This document shows positions 7,681-14,182 of a stretch of 14,182 bases of DNA, piece after piece. Under the pieces are notes generated by a model. That model was not told the origin of the DNA, ran no database searches, and was given only the letters and a program-made list of their open reading frames with translations. Positions within the stretch are counted from its first letter, which is position 1; every line of letters begins with the position of its first letter. The position numbers were made by a program, and so were the translations under genes. This DNA is from Myxococcales bacterium (GTDB lineage Bacteria; Myxococcota; Polyangia; Fen-1088): contig PMBY01000051.1 of NCBI GenBank assembly GCA_003153875.1, positions 5,646 through 19,827 of the forward strand, in the 5' to 3' direction.

Positions 7681-10392
7681 GTGGACGCGAGTCAATTCTG
7701 GGACGCCATGAACAATAGCAATTCCAAGAACCCCGAGTCTCTGCCGTCTCCTAGCGAAGTCTGGTACGCCGATAATGATGTCCGCTACGTCTCGACGCCG
7801 CCGTCGGCACGAACCTTTTGCAGCGTAGCCCATGAAAGCCGCTATGCCTGGGTTCTCCGCAATCAGGAGCTTGAGGGCAAGACGGTTCTCGATTTCGGCA
7901 GCGGGTCCGGCTACGGCACCCATCTCCTGGGTTCCCGCGCGGCTCTCGTTCACGGAATCGACTATCCCGCGCAAGCGGTCGCCTATGCTGCGACTCAATA
8001 CGCGAAAGAGAATGTCGCCTTCTTTCGGGCGGACGCATCGTCGGCACAAGAAATACTCGACGTTCTCCAACCCGACACCTACGATCTCATCACCTCCTTC
8101 GACGTCATTGAACACATCTCGGCGTATCGAGGGTATCTCGCAAACGTCGTCCGGCTCCTCAAAACGGATGGTGCCCTGCTTATTGGCTGCCCCAACCGAC
8201 TCCAGACGCTCAACTGGAACCGGACTTGGAATCCTTTTCACAAGCAGGAATTCGGACCACGGCAGTTCCGCGAAATACTCCAGGACTATTTCGAGGACGT
8301 GACTCTTGTGTCCCAGGACTTTTTCGATCCGGCCAAACGGGAAGCCGCGCGCGTGAGGAACTACGAAGCCTCCAAGCCTTCTCCGCCCTTGCTTCTCGAC
8401 GACGCAGACATTGCCTTTGTTGAAGAACCAGACCCTGCGGCACTCGACCAAGCGTTCGGCCTCATGGCGATATGCAAGCGACCGAGACGGCGGCACACGG
8501 CCAAGGATCCGGTCAAGGTGCTTCTCATCGAACCCAAGTACGCCTCCAAGGAGGCGCTTCCCTGGATACCTATCGGCAAGGGCTACTTGGCCGCCCTGCT
8601 GCGCAGAGAGGGTTTCGAAGTCAAGATCATCGACAATGCTTTGCACGCTCTTGGCGATGCGGCCCTGTTGCAGCAGATCGAGAGCTACAGGCCGGCAATC
8701 GTTGGGACGGGCGGCATGACGTTGCAAATGAGCGACACCCTCCGGATCGTCCGGCTCATCCGCTCCTCGAGCGTTCGCGACGCACTGTTGATTGGTGGCG
8801 GAGTTCACTTTACCCTCCTGCCGGATGACGGCATCGATCTCTTCGATTTGCTCGTCATTGGGGAAGGGGAGAGCACCTTCCTTGACATCTGCAACCGATT
8901 TCGAGGTCGCGGCGGATCGCGGGAAGCGCAGGTCTATGCTGACATCCCTGGCCTTTGCTGCAAAGTCGGCGACACCATGGTTCGTTCTGAGTCCAGACCA
9001 TTCATCGAGGACCTCGACGCGCTTCCCTTGCCTGCGTACGACCTTCTCGACGTCAAGCAATACAACGACTTCCTGATCACAGGAGAACGAGCCGTTAGCG
9101 TCATGACCGGTCGCGGATGCCCTTTCGACTGCCAATTCTGCGCAGCACCGACGCTATCCCGCCGAAAAGTCAGAACCTTCTCTCTCCAATACACGTTCCG
9201 GCTGATGGAATACTTACAGGAGGTCTACGGGTTCACCAATTTTCGGGTCATGGACGACACCTTTGCTTCCTGCAAGCAGCGGGTTGTCGCCTTCTGTGAC
9301 GAGATTCGAAAACGCAAGATGAAGCTCAACCTCACCTGCCTCACGCACGTCAACACTGCCGACGAGGCCACATTCCGCGCCATGAGAGAGGCTGGCTTCA
9401 CCATCGTCGCGCTCGGCATCGAGTCGGGGAACGATGAGATCTTGAAGAAGATCAATAAGCGCATCACCCGCCGACGGGCAATCCGCGCCATCAACCTCGC
9501 GAAGCAGGCGGGCCTTCTTGTCGAAGGGCTGTTCATGATCGGCAATGTCGGTGAGACGAAAGAAACCATTGAAGACACGATCAAGTTTGCGAGCACCTAC
9601 AATCCCGTCTTTGTCAACGGCAAGCGGGCAGGCTTCAACTGGTTCCAATTTGCGACGCCCTTTCCAGGCTCCCGTTTCCATAAGAGCGCGAGCCGTTACG
9701 GCACCGTTGTTTCCACGAACTACGACGACTACACCCACCAGACCCCTGTTTTCATCCCAACGGGTCTTGATGTCGCGACGATGGTCCAGCTACGACAGAG
9801 GGCACTCCAAGAAGCCGGTTACGGAACGCCCACGGGCGAACACCAAGCCCGCCTTGTCGCCGAACAGCGCTACCGTGAGATCCACGCATCCGTTGCCGCT
9901 GATCGCATGAACGAAGTCTACCGAGCTCTCGTAGCTCTGGCCGACGAATTCCCGACGTTTGCTCACGCCCACAACGATCTCGGCGTTCTTGCCTACGCTT
10001 GCGGCAACAAGGACACAGCCCTGAAGCACTGCCGCCTCGCAGTCGAACTGGCCCCGGGCAACGTCAATTTCCTCAAGAACCTTGCCGACGTCCTTTATCT
10101 TTCATTCGGAAGGATTGTCGAAGCTGTTTCAATCTACCTCGACCTGGCTTCGCGTGCGCCCGACGACATCGAAGTCCTTCTCGCGCTCGGCAACGCTAGT
10201 GTCGCCCTGGGTGAGATCGCCGATGCAGAGAAATTCTTCGATCGGGTCCACCGCCTTGACCCTTCTAACAACCTGGCACAGCAAGGACTCGCCTTCGTTC
10301 GCGCGCAGCACAATCAGGCTTCTCTCGTACGCACCACCGACGTCTCGCCCGCACGTGAAGCAGATCCTGGCGGGACTCCCAGCACGGTGTAG
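7681..10392 (+). CDS. Fusion: SAM methyltransferase + B12-binding radical SAM + TPR
   Basis: One uninterrupted 903-residue frame with three units. Residues 25-266 are a class I SAM methyltransferase: motif I VLDFGSGSGYGTHLL (69-83), acidic GIDYP (92-96), DLITSFDVIEH (135-145) and LLKTDGALLIGCPN (159-172). Residues 278-405 are a cobalamin-binding-like domain (PIGKGYLAALLRREGFEVKI, IGGGVH, VIGEGESTF); the base-off DxHxxG motif is absent. Residues 470-690 are a radical SAM core with CxxxCxxC at Cys480, Cys484 and Cys487, then GIESGND (579-585) and FATPFPGS (657-664). Residues 740-868 hold about four TPRs. The radical SAM part may methylate unactivated carbons and the N-terminal unit O or N atoms; the TPRs may dock the substrate or partner enzymes. 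The GTG at 7681 is the first usable start; the ATG at 7708 is an alternative that trims nine residues. It lies 36 bases after the GT41 gene, as the last gene of the operon. Confidence 0.88.
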   Translation: MDASQFWDAMNNSNSKNPESLPSPSEVWYADNDVRYVSTPPSARTFCSVAHESRYAWVLRNQELEGKTVLDFGSGSGYGTHLLGSRAALVHGIDYPAQAVAYAATQYAKENVAFFRADASSAQEILDVLQPDTYDLITSFDVIEHISAYRGYLANVVRLLKTDGALLIGCPNRLQTLNWNRTWNPFHKQEFGPRQFREILQDYFEDVTLVSQDFFDPAKREAARVRNYEASKPSPPLLLDDADIAFVEEPDPAALDQAFGLMAICKRPRRRHTAKDPVKVLLIEPKYASKEALPWIPIGKGYLAALLRREGFEVKIIDNALHALGDAALLQQIESYRPAIVGTGGMTLQMSDTLRIVRLIRSSSVRDALLIGGGVHFTLLPDDGIDLFDLLVIGEGESTFLDICNRFRGRGGSREAQVYADIPGLCCKVGDTMVRSESRPFIEDLDALPLPAYDLLDVKQYNDFLITGERAVSVMTGRGCPFDCQFCAAPTLSRRKVRTFSLQYTFRLMEYLQEVYGFTNFRVMDDTFASCKQRVVAFCDEIRKRKMKLNLTCLTHVNTADEATFRAMREAGFTIVALGIESGNDEILKKINKRITRRRAIRAINLAKQAGLLVEGLFMIGNVGETKETIEDTIKFASTYNPVFVNGKRAGFNWFQFATPFPGSRFHKSASRYGTVVSTNYDDYTHQTPVFIPTGLDVATMVQLRQRALQEAGYGTPTGEHQARLVAEQRYREIHASVAADRMNEVYRALVALADEFPTFAHAHNDLGVLAYACGNKDTALKHCRLAVELAPGNVNFLKNLADVLYLSFGRIVEAVSIYLDLASRAPDDIEVLLALGNASVALGEIADAEKFFDRVHRLDPSNNLAQQGLAFVRAQHNQASLVRTTDVSPAREADPGGTPSTV

Positions 10393-10415
10393 CGAGCTGA
10401 GTTGATTGCAGCAGG

Positions 10416-10950
10416 TTGCCGCTGTTCATACGGTCGGACAATGGACCACCGTTTGCGTCGCAAGGGCTGCACGGGCTCACGAGGCTGTCCGTGTGGTGGA
10501 TGCGACTGGGGATTGTGCACGAACGCATCGATCCTGGGCACCCGGAGCAGAACGGCCAACACGAGCGGATGCATCGGACACTGAAGGCCGAAACCACGCG
10601 ACCTGCAGGACAGCATTCGCTGGAGCAGCAAGAACGCTTCGACGCTTTTCGCGAGGAGTGCAACAACGAGAGGCCGCATGAGGCGCTGGACGGCAAAGGC
10701 CCTGCCAAGGTGTACACGCCATCGCCGCGACCCTTCCCCGAGAAGCTGGCTGACCCCGTCTATCCTCTGCACGACGACACTCCCTCCTGGTGTTGGACCT
10801 GGGCACCTACGACCCGAAGCTGGGCATCTTCAAGCCAACTACGTCGTGATCACCCCGAACTCATTGCATTCCGCACGCGCGGTGGAGCGCTCAACATCCA
10901 GAAGAAGTGTTACCCATGTGCCCGGTCTAAAACGTCACCCATCTTCCCGC
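10416..10950 (+). mobile_element. Decayed 3' part of an IS481-like insertion sequence
   Basis: From 10416 to about 10778 the frame encodes the C-terminal part of an integrase-core transposase: IRSDNGPPFAS (catalytic Asp), GHPEQNGQHERMHRTLK (catalytic Glu, 35 residues later), ERPHEAL and SPRPFPEKL. The first two thirds of the gene, with the first catalytic Asp, are absent. Near 10780 the frame shifts by two: from 10784 another frame gives DLGTYDPKLGIFKP, meets a TGA at 10847-10849, and ends VLPMCPV with TAA at 10928-10930, a familiar C-terminus for this family. About 50 residues seem deleted at the shift. The right end seems to include the repeat pair at 10908-10950. I see no left end or target duplication. 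The remnant begins 23 bases after the fusion gene and cannot encode an active transposase. Confidence 0.75.
10908..10950 (+). repeat. Imperfect tandem repeat at the right end of the IS remnant
   Basis: TGTTACCCATGTGCCCGG (10908-10925) recurs as CGTCACCCATCTTCCCGC (10933-10950), 13 of 18 bases identical with a 25-base period. The first copy overlaps the last codons of the transposase. Paired TTACCCAT-CCCGG blocks of this kind are found at the ends of IS481-group elements and may be transposase binding sites. No inverted copy is visible on the left. Confidence 0.5.
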
Positions 10951-11001
10951 TTGCACACAAGACGCCCACGAACTCGCTCACGCCCACGCGACCCGCGACC
11001 C

Positions 11002-11027
11002 GCGGGCCGGCCCTTCGGGCGGCCCGC
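11002..11027. repeat. Strong GC hairpin without T-run
   Basis: GCGGGCC, one extra G, then GCCC, a TTC loop, GGGC and GGCCCGC form an 11-base-pair stem with a single bulge. It lies between the IS remnant and the aminotransferase remnant, after a short ACCCGCG direct repeat (10991-11004). There is no following T tract, so it is a poor intrinsic terminator for the plus strand. It could be a dispersed palindromic element. Confidence 0.55.
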
Positions 11028-11069
11028 AATTACCCGACAGACTCTAGCTACGGCAACCTGTGCGATCTG

Positions 11070-11393
11070 ACGGCGTTGGCCGACCATCCTGGTTTGCGCT
11101 TCCCGCGCATTTGCGCCGAGGTCGTCCCGGTGATGTGGGCGGTGGCCATACGACTGGACCCAAACCGGATTCGCATGGGCCGCGACGCCCTCATTGCGCG
11201 GCTGCTCGCCGACGGAATCGAGACCCGCCCGGGATTCTATCCGGCGTCCGCACAGCCACCCTTTGCCGGCCCGCCCGTGGGCAACAGCGAACGCCTGGCT
11301 TCGCAGATCATCAGCCTGCCTGCATCGCCGACACTGGCTGAAGAGGAAGTGGACCAGGTGTGCACGCGACTGCTGGCTCTAGCATCTCCTTGA
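11070..11393 (+). pseudogene. 3' remnant of a DegT/DnrJ/EryC1/StrS sugar aminotransferase
   Basis: The last 107 codons of a PLP-dependent nucleotide-sugar aminotransferase, a family normally 360-400 residues long. The frame reads ALADHPGLRFP, then MWAVAIRLDPNRIRMGRDAL, GIETRPGFYPASAQPPF, and a C-terminal helix pair starting IISLPASPTLAEEEV. This matches the C-terminal subdomain of perosamine- or StrS-type enzymes. The PLP lysine and the rest of the active site lie in the missing N-terminal two thirds. The frame is fused by chance to the transposase frame upstream, with 10779-11069 as junction sequence without homology that I recognise. The stop is two bases from the stop of the convergent GT41 gene. 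It has no start or ribosome site of its own. Confidence 0.8.
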
Positions 11394-11395
11394 GA

Positions 11396-13447
11396 TCAGC
11401 GGCCGCGACAGTAGGCCCGCCATGCCTCACGAAAGGCGGCTTCTAGCCCACGCGTCAAAGGCCCAGCGTCCATCAAAGGCGAAGCCAGAAGTCTGCGGCG
11501 CAACCCTGAGCGCAACTCGCCCAAACTGTCCCGCTTCCCCGCCCAAGCCACAGCCTTGTCCGCATAGTCCGACTGATCCTTGGCAACCAACTCCTGCAGG
11601 CCCACTCGGCTCAACAGACTCGCGCCGACTCTGCCTGCGTGACAGCGTCCCTGCAAAGTAAGAACAGGCACTCCCATCCACAGCGCTTCGCAAGTCGTGG
11701 TGGTTCCGTTGTAGGGGAACGTGTCCAGCGCCAAGTCCACCTCATGGTAGCGCTGCAGATGGTCTGCGGCCGATTGCTCATGGCCCATGAAGCACACACG
11801 CTCTGGTGCAATTCCTCCGTGCGCGGCAAGCGTTCTGAGAATGCGCCGCTTGACCCCTTCATTTCGCAGCCCGTGCGCCTTGAGAAGAAGCCTGCTTCCG
11901 GGCACCCGGGCCATAATCGCGGCCCAGATCTGCAAGAGCGTGTCGTTTGTCTTTGCCATATTGTTGAAGCTGCCAAAGGTCATGTGACCGGTCTTGCACA
12001 CAGGCGACTCGGCAACCGGTATCTCCCTGGCGAAGGGCGGAACCGAGTAGGCAAGAAAGCCCCCGTCGATTCGCAGAAGCTTCTCGCTATGCCACGCGTC
12101 GGCAACTCCAGGAGGATCTGCCACAGCGTCGGTGATTCGGTAGTCCATGCTGGCAAGTCCCGTGGTGTTGGGATAGCCGAGATAGGTTATCTGCACCGGA
12201 GCCACGCGCTCCGCCAGCATGGGCAAGCGATTGTCAGCGGTATGGCCCGAGAGTTCTATCAGCACATCAATTTGATCATCTTGAATGAGCGCGGCAAGGT
12301 CGTCGTCACTCATCCGGAACACGGGACGCCAGCGGTCTGTGGCCTGGCGGATCCGTTCCGTCATTGCATCTTCCACGTTGCAGGTCGCATAGCACGTGAC
12401 CTCAACCACGGAGCGATCGTGAGCCTCGAGAAGCGGCGCAATGAAGTGGGCAACTGAGTGAGTGCGAAAATCCGGCGACAGGTAGGCAATGCGCAGCCTC
12501 TTTTCGGGGCCCATTGATCGCGGTGCCAGTGGCCGAGGACTCGGCTTGACGATTTCATTGAAGCGGCGGTGTTCGGCCGCGACCCAGTTGGGCTCTGCGG
12601 CGGGATCATCGTTGAGGGAAAGCAGGTACCCGGAGAAGACGCTTGCCTGATCAGGCTTGAGGCGAAGGGCATGCTGATAGTGGCGCCTGCATTCCGCCAG
12701 CTCGCCCTGATCGCGCAAGAACATCGCGAGGTTGTTGTGTGCCTCCACGCAGTTGGGGTCCACCTGCAACGCTCGGCGCATCATATTGACCGCCACGTCG
12801 GTTAGCCCAGTGATGTTGGCGAGAATGCCCAAATGGAGGAAGGCCCTGACCGACTGCGGGTCCAGTTCGAGAACCCGCTGGAACGCGGCCCGCGCCTCCG
12901 ACAATTGATGCAATTCGAGCCACGCTAGGCCGAGATCGTTATAATAGCCCGGATTGTTGGGGTCTAGATCGAGCGCCCGGGTGAAATGTGCAACCGCCGC
13001 TTCGCTCTGGCCGAGCTTGCCATAGCAATAGCCCAGGGCACGCTGGGCCGGAGCGGAGTCTGGTTCAATGGCCACCCGGCGCAAGTGCAGGGGCAGCGCT
13101 TCGCGGAAGCGCCCAGCCTCTTCAAGGGCCGCCAGCAGCCTTTGCAGCAGGTTGAGGAAGTTGCGCCGGATCACCGGGCGTTCTGGCGCCAATGCGAAAG
13201 CCTTGCTGAGTAGCTCGAAACGCTCTTCGGCCTTGACGCCCTTCTTGTCGTAGATCGTCGCCAGATCGTTGAATGCTTCGGGGTCCAGGGTGCCGCATTC
13301 AATGGCTGCGCCATAGGACTCTTCCGCCAGGTTCAGGTTGCCTTGGGCTATCGCCAGCTTGGCGGCTCGGCACAGCTTCGCCGCCTTCAACGCAGGATTT
13401 TCCTTCACCGCGTTTTGCCTGCGGCGCAGCCCGGTCTTCCTGCTCAT
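11396..13447 (-). CDS. TPR + SPINDLY/OGT-type glycosyltransferase (GT41)
   Basis: A 683-residue cytoplasmic protein of the predicted O-linked N-acetylglucosamine transferase, SPINDLY family. Residues 25-268 contain about seven TPRs (for example GQSEAAVAHFTRALDLDPNN, 146-165), which in this family hold the acceptor protein. The GT-B part starts near 317: LRIAYLSPDFRTHSVAHF (318-335), with His334 at the catalytic-histidine position; ELSGHTADNRLPML (398-411); PVQITYLGYPNTTG (417-430); FGSFNNMAKTND (491-502), with Lys499 at the UDP-phosphate lysine position; and DTFPYNGTTTTCEALWMGVPV (575-595), plus a GRCHAGRVGASLL loop. It is full length with motifs intact. It could add GlcNAc, fucose or another sugar to Ser/Thr; the donor is not readable from the sequence. 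The ATG at 13447 is preceded by only a weak GGGG. High GC, like the right flank. Confidence 0.92.
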   Translation of the reverse strand: MSRKTGLRRRQNAVKENPALKAAKLCRAAKLAIAQGNLNLAEESYGAAIECGTLDPEAFNDLATIYDKKGVKAEERFELLSKAFALAPERPVIRRNFLNLLQRLLAALEEAGRFREALPLHLRRVAIEPDSAPAQRALGYCYGKLGQSEAAVAHFTRALDLDPNNPGYYNDLGLAWLELHQLSEARAAFQRVLELDPQSVRAFLHLGILANITGLTDVAVNMMRRALQVDPNCVEAHNNLAMFLRDQGELAECRRHYQHALRLKPDQASVFSGYLLSLNDDPAAEPNWVAAEHRRFNEIVKPSPRPLAPRSMGPEKRLRIAYLSPDFRTHSVAHFIAPLLEAHDRSVVEVTCYATCNVEDAMTERIRQATDRWRPVFRMSDDDLAALIQDDQIDVLIELSGHTADNRLPMLAERVAPVQITYLGYPNTTGLASMDYRITDAVADPPGVADAWHSEKLLRIDGGFLAYSVPPFAREIPVAESPVCKTGHMTFGSFNNMAKTNDTLLQIWAAIMARVPGSRLLLKAHGLRNEGVKRRILRTLAAHGGIAPERVCFMGHEQSAADHLQRYHEVDLALDTFPYNGTTTTCEALWMGVPVLTLQGRCHAGRVGASLLSRVGLQELVAKDQSDYADKAVAWAGKRDSLGELRSGLRRRLLASPLMDAGPLTRGLEAAFREAWRAYCRGR

Positions 13448-13459
13448 TGCCCCAGCAGA

Positions 13460-13609
13460 CTATTTCTCGGCCGTTGCCTCGCCTTTCTTGAGCGCCCCGC
13501 TGACGTCGAAGCCATCGAGAGGGTTTCCGTCAGCCTGTGCTCGAGTTTGCGCTTGACTTGTGGAGGCAATGGCCCAAGTATCCGCAGACGTTTCATGAAC
13601 TATGCTCAT
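13460..13609 (-). CDS. Possible 49-residue ORF upstream of the TPR-GT41 gene
   Basis: The ATG at 13609 has AGG about three bases upstream, and the frame ends with TAG 12 bases before the start of the TPR glycosyltransferase, which suits a leader gene in the same transcript. The peptide is hydrophilic, with an Ala/Gln/Thr-rich middle and an ending DGFDVSGALKKGEATAEK; no motif or signal peptide is seen. A GTG at 13651 would extend it by 14 residues, past the start of the opposite-strand gene at 13642. Codon third positions are less GC-rich than in the neighbours, which weakens the case. It may instead be the untranslated leader of the glycosyltransferase gene. Confidence 0.35.
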   Translation of the reverse strand: MSIVHETSADTWAIASTSQAQTRAQADGNPLDGFDVSGALKKGEATAEK

Positions 13610-13641
13610 TGCCTGGAAGCGAACTGCTCTAGCGTTTGCCG

Positions 13642-14070
13642 ATGAGTGCACGCGTAGGCCATCGGTGGGGATTGTGGCTGGGTTTGCTGGCCGTCGCGGC
13701 CGGCATCACTGTGACACTCGCCATCGTGCTGGGGGGGAGACCCAATACCTCTGGCGTCCAGTCGATACAGCAGGCCAGCGATGCAACGGGTAGCTCTCTT
13801 GGTTTCGCGACTGGGCGCTCAGTGCCCAAGCTTCTGCTGCGACGGCCGCCAGTGGAGCGCGTGGCGGCCCCAGTTCCGAGTGAGCAGATCGCCGGGAAGG
13901 AATCTGCGCCCACTGTGACCGCGCAGGCCCAACCCAAGGATCGACAATCACCGCCCGATGCCCAGGCTTCCTCGCTTCTCACTCACGGTCTGGCGCAACG
14001 CTTGCGCGACATCACGGGTCGCCTCCAGCGCCTGAAGACAGCAACAGGATCGGGCGGTTCCGGGCCGTAG
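13642..14070 (+). CDS. Small membrane-anchored protein, function unknown
   Basis: A 142-residue protein from the ATG at 13642; a TTG two codons upstream is possible but less likely. Residues 9-32 (WGLWLGLLAVAAGITVTLAIVLGG) are a clear N-terminal membrane anchor after a short basic stretch, so the rest should be outside the cytoplasm. Residues 35-115 are low complexity, rich in Ser, Pro, Ala and Gln, with a basic patch LLLRRPPVERV. Residues 116-136 (SLLTHGLAQRLRDITGRLQRL) form an amphipathic helix. There is no enzyme motif. It is divergent from the TPR glycosyltransferase. I do not recognise a family, and the ribosome site is weak. A short stem (AGCAC/GTGCT, 14073-14087) lies just after the stop, with TTTT six bases further on; it is too weak to call a terminator. 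Confidence 0.6.
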   Translation: MSARVGHRWGLWLGLLAVAAGITVTLAIVLGGRPNTSGVQSIQQASDATGSSLGFATGRSVPKLLLRRPPVERVAAPVPSEQIAGKESAPTVTAQAQPKDRQSPPDAQASSLLTHGLAQRLRDITGRLQRLKTATGSGGSGP

Positions 14071-14128
14071 CGAGCACGAGAGGTGCTGCTGAGTTTTCCC
14101 GAGGATCGCGTGGTAAGACTGTGCCACC

Positions 14129-14182
14129 ATGACCAACAGCGAGCGCTACCTTGAGGAATCACTGGCCGGAGAGGGCGGGACA
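14129..14182 (+). CDS. Start of a further gene (runs off right edge)
   Basis: The ATG at 14129 opens a frame of 18 codons with no stop, reading MTNSERYLEESLAGEGGT. It begins 58 bases after the small membrane protein, in the same direction, so the two may be cotranscribed. GGTAAGA lies about ten bases upstream as a poor ribosome site. It is too short to assign a product. Confidence 0.4.
   Translation, partial: MTNSERYLEESLAGEGGT

Noticed and set aside
7624..9135. 503-codon open frame on the minus strand opposite the fusion gene
   Set aside because: The plus-strand frame shows clear methyltransferase and radical SAM motifs; the antisense frame has no recognisable domain and is a by-product of codon bias.
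10416..11393. The 325-codon frame as one real transposase-aminotransferase fusion
   Set aside because: The first third matches only an integrase core, the last third only a sugar aminotransferase, and the middle is junction sequence whose true transposase frame is a different one.
14073..14097. Possible terminator after the small membrane protein
   Set aside because: The stem is only five base pairs and the T-run is four bases, six bases away.

Overview
The window looks like a chromosomal segment of a high-GC Gram-negative bacterium, most likely Myxococcota or another deltaproteobacterial lineage. The reasons are a Ser/Thr kinase with a single membrane span and a Pro/Ala-rich tail, an exported TPR protein divergent from it, and TPR-rich proteins in general. 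The assignment is an inference, because no rRNA or other marker gene is present.

Left flank (1-3109, GC-rich): an exported TPR protein on the minus strand (runs off the left edge), a divergent Ser/Thr protein kinase, and a small two-span membrane protein that converges on the kinase.

Middle block (about 3.3-11.4 kb, visibly lower GC in its left part): a glycan or glycoconjugate gene cluster. It opens with the stump of a C-methyltransferase (zinc-binding N-terminus only). A tight plus-strand operon of four genes follows: UDP-galactopyranose mutase (glf), a GT-B-like glycosyltransferase that overlaps glf by ATGA, a GT41-family transferase without TPRs, and a 903-residue fusion of SAM methyltransferase, B12-binding radical SAM and TPR domains. 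The block ends in debris: the 3' part of an IS481-like transposase with deletion, frameshift and stop, then the last ~107 codons of a DegT/StrS sugar aminotransferase. A likely reading is that glf supplies UDP-galactofuranose, the two transferases build or attach a glycan, and the fusion protein methylates or otherwise tailors it. The two gene remnants suggest the cluster once also made an unusual deoxy- or amino-sugar.

Right flank (11.4 kb to the end, GC-rich again): a TPR plus SPINDLY/OGT-type GT41 glycosyltransferase on the minus strand, possibly preceded by a 49-codon ORF, then a divergent small membrane-anchored protein and the first 18 codons of another gene.

I see no tRNA, rRNA, CRISPR array or phage gene. 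The most unusual items are the three-domain fusion protein and the presence of two structurally different GT41 enzymes in one neighbourhood.
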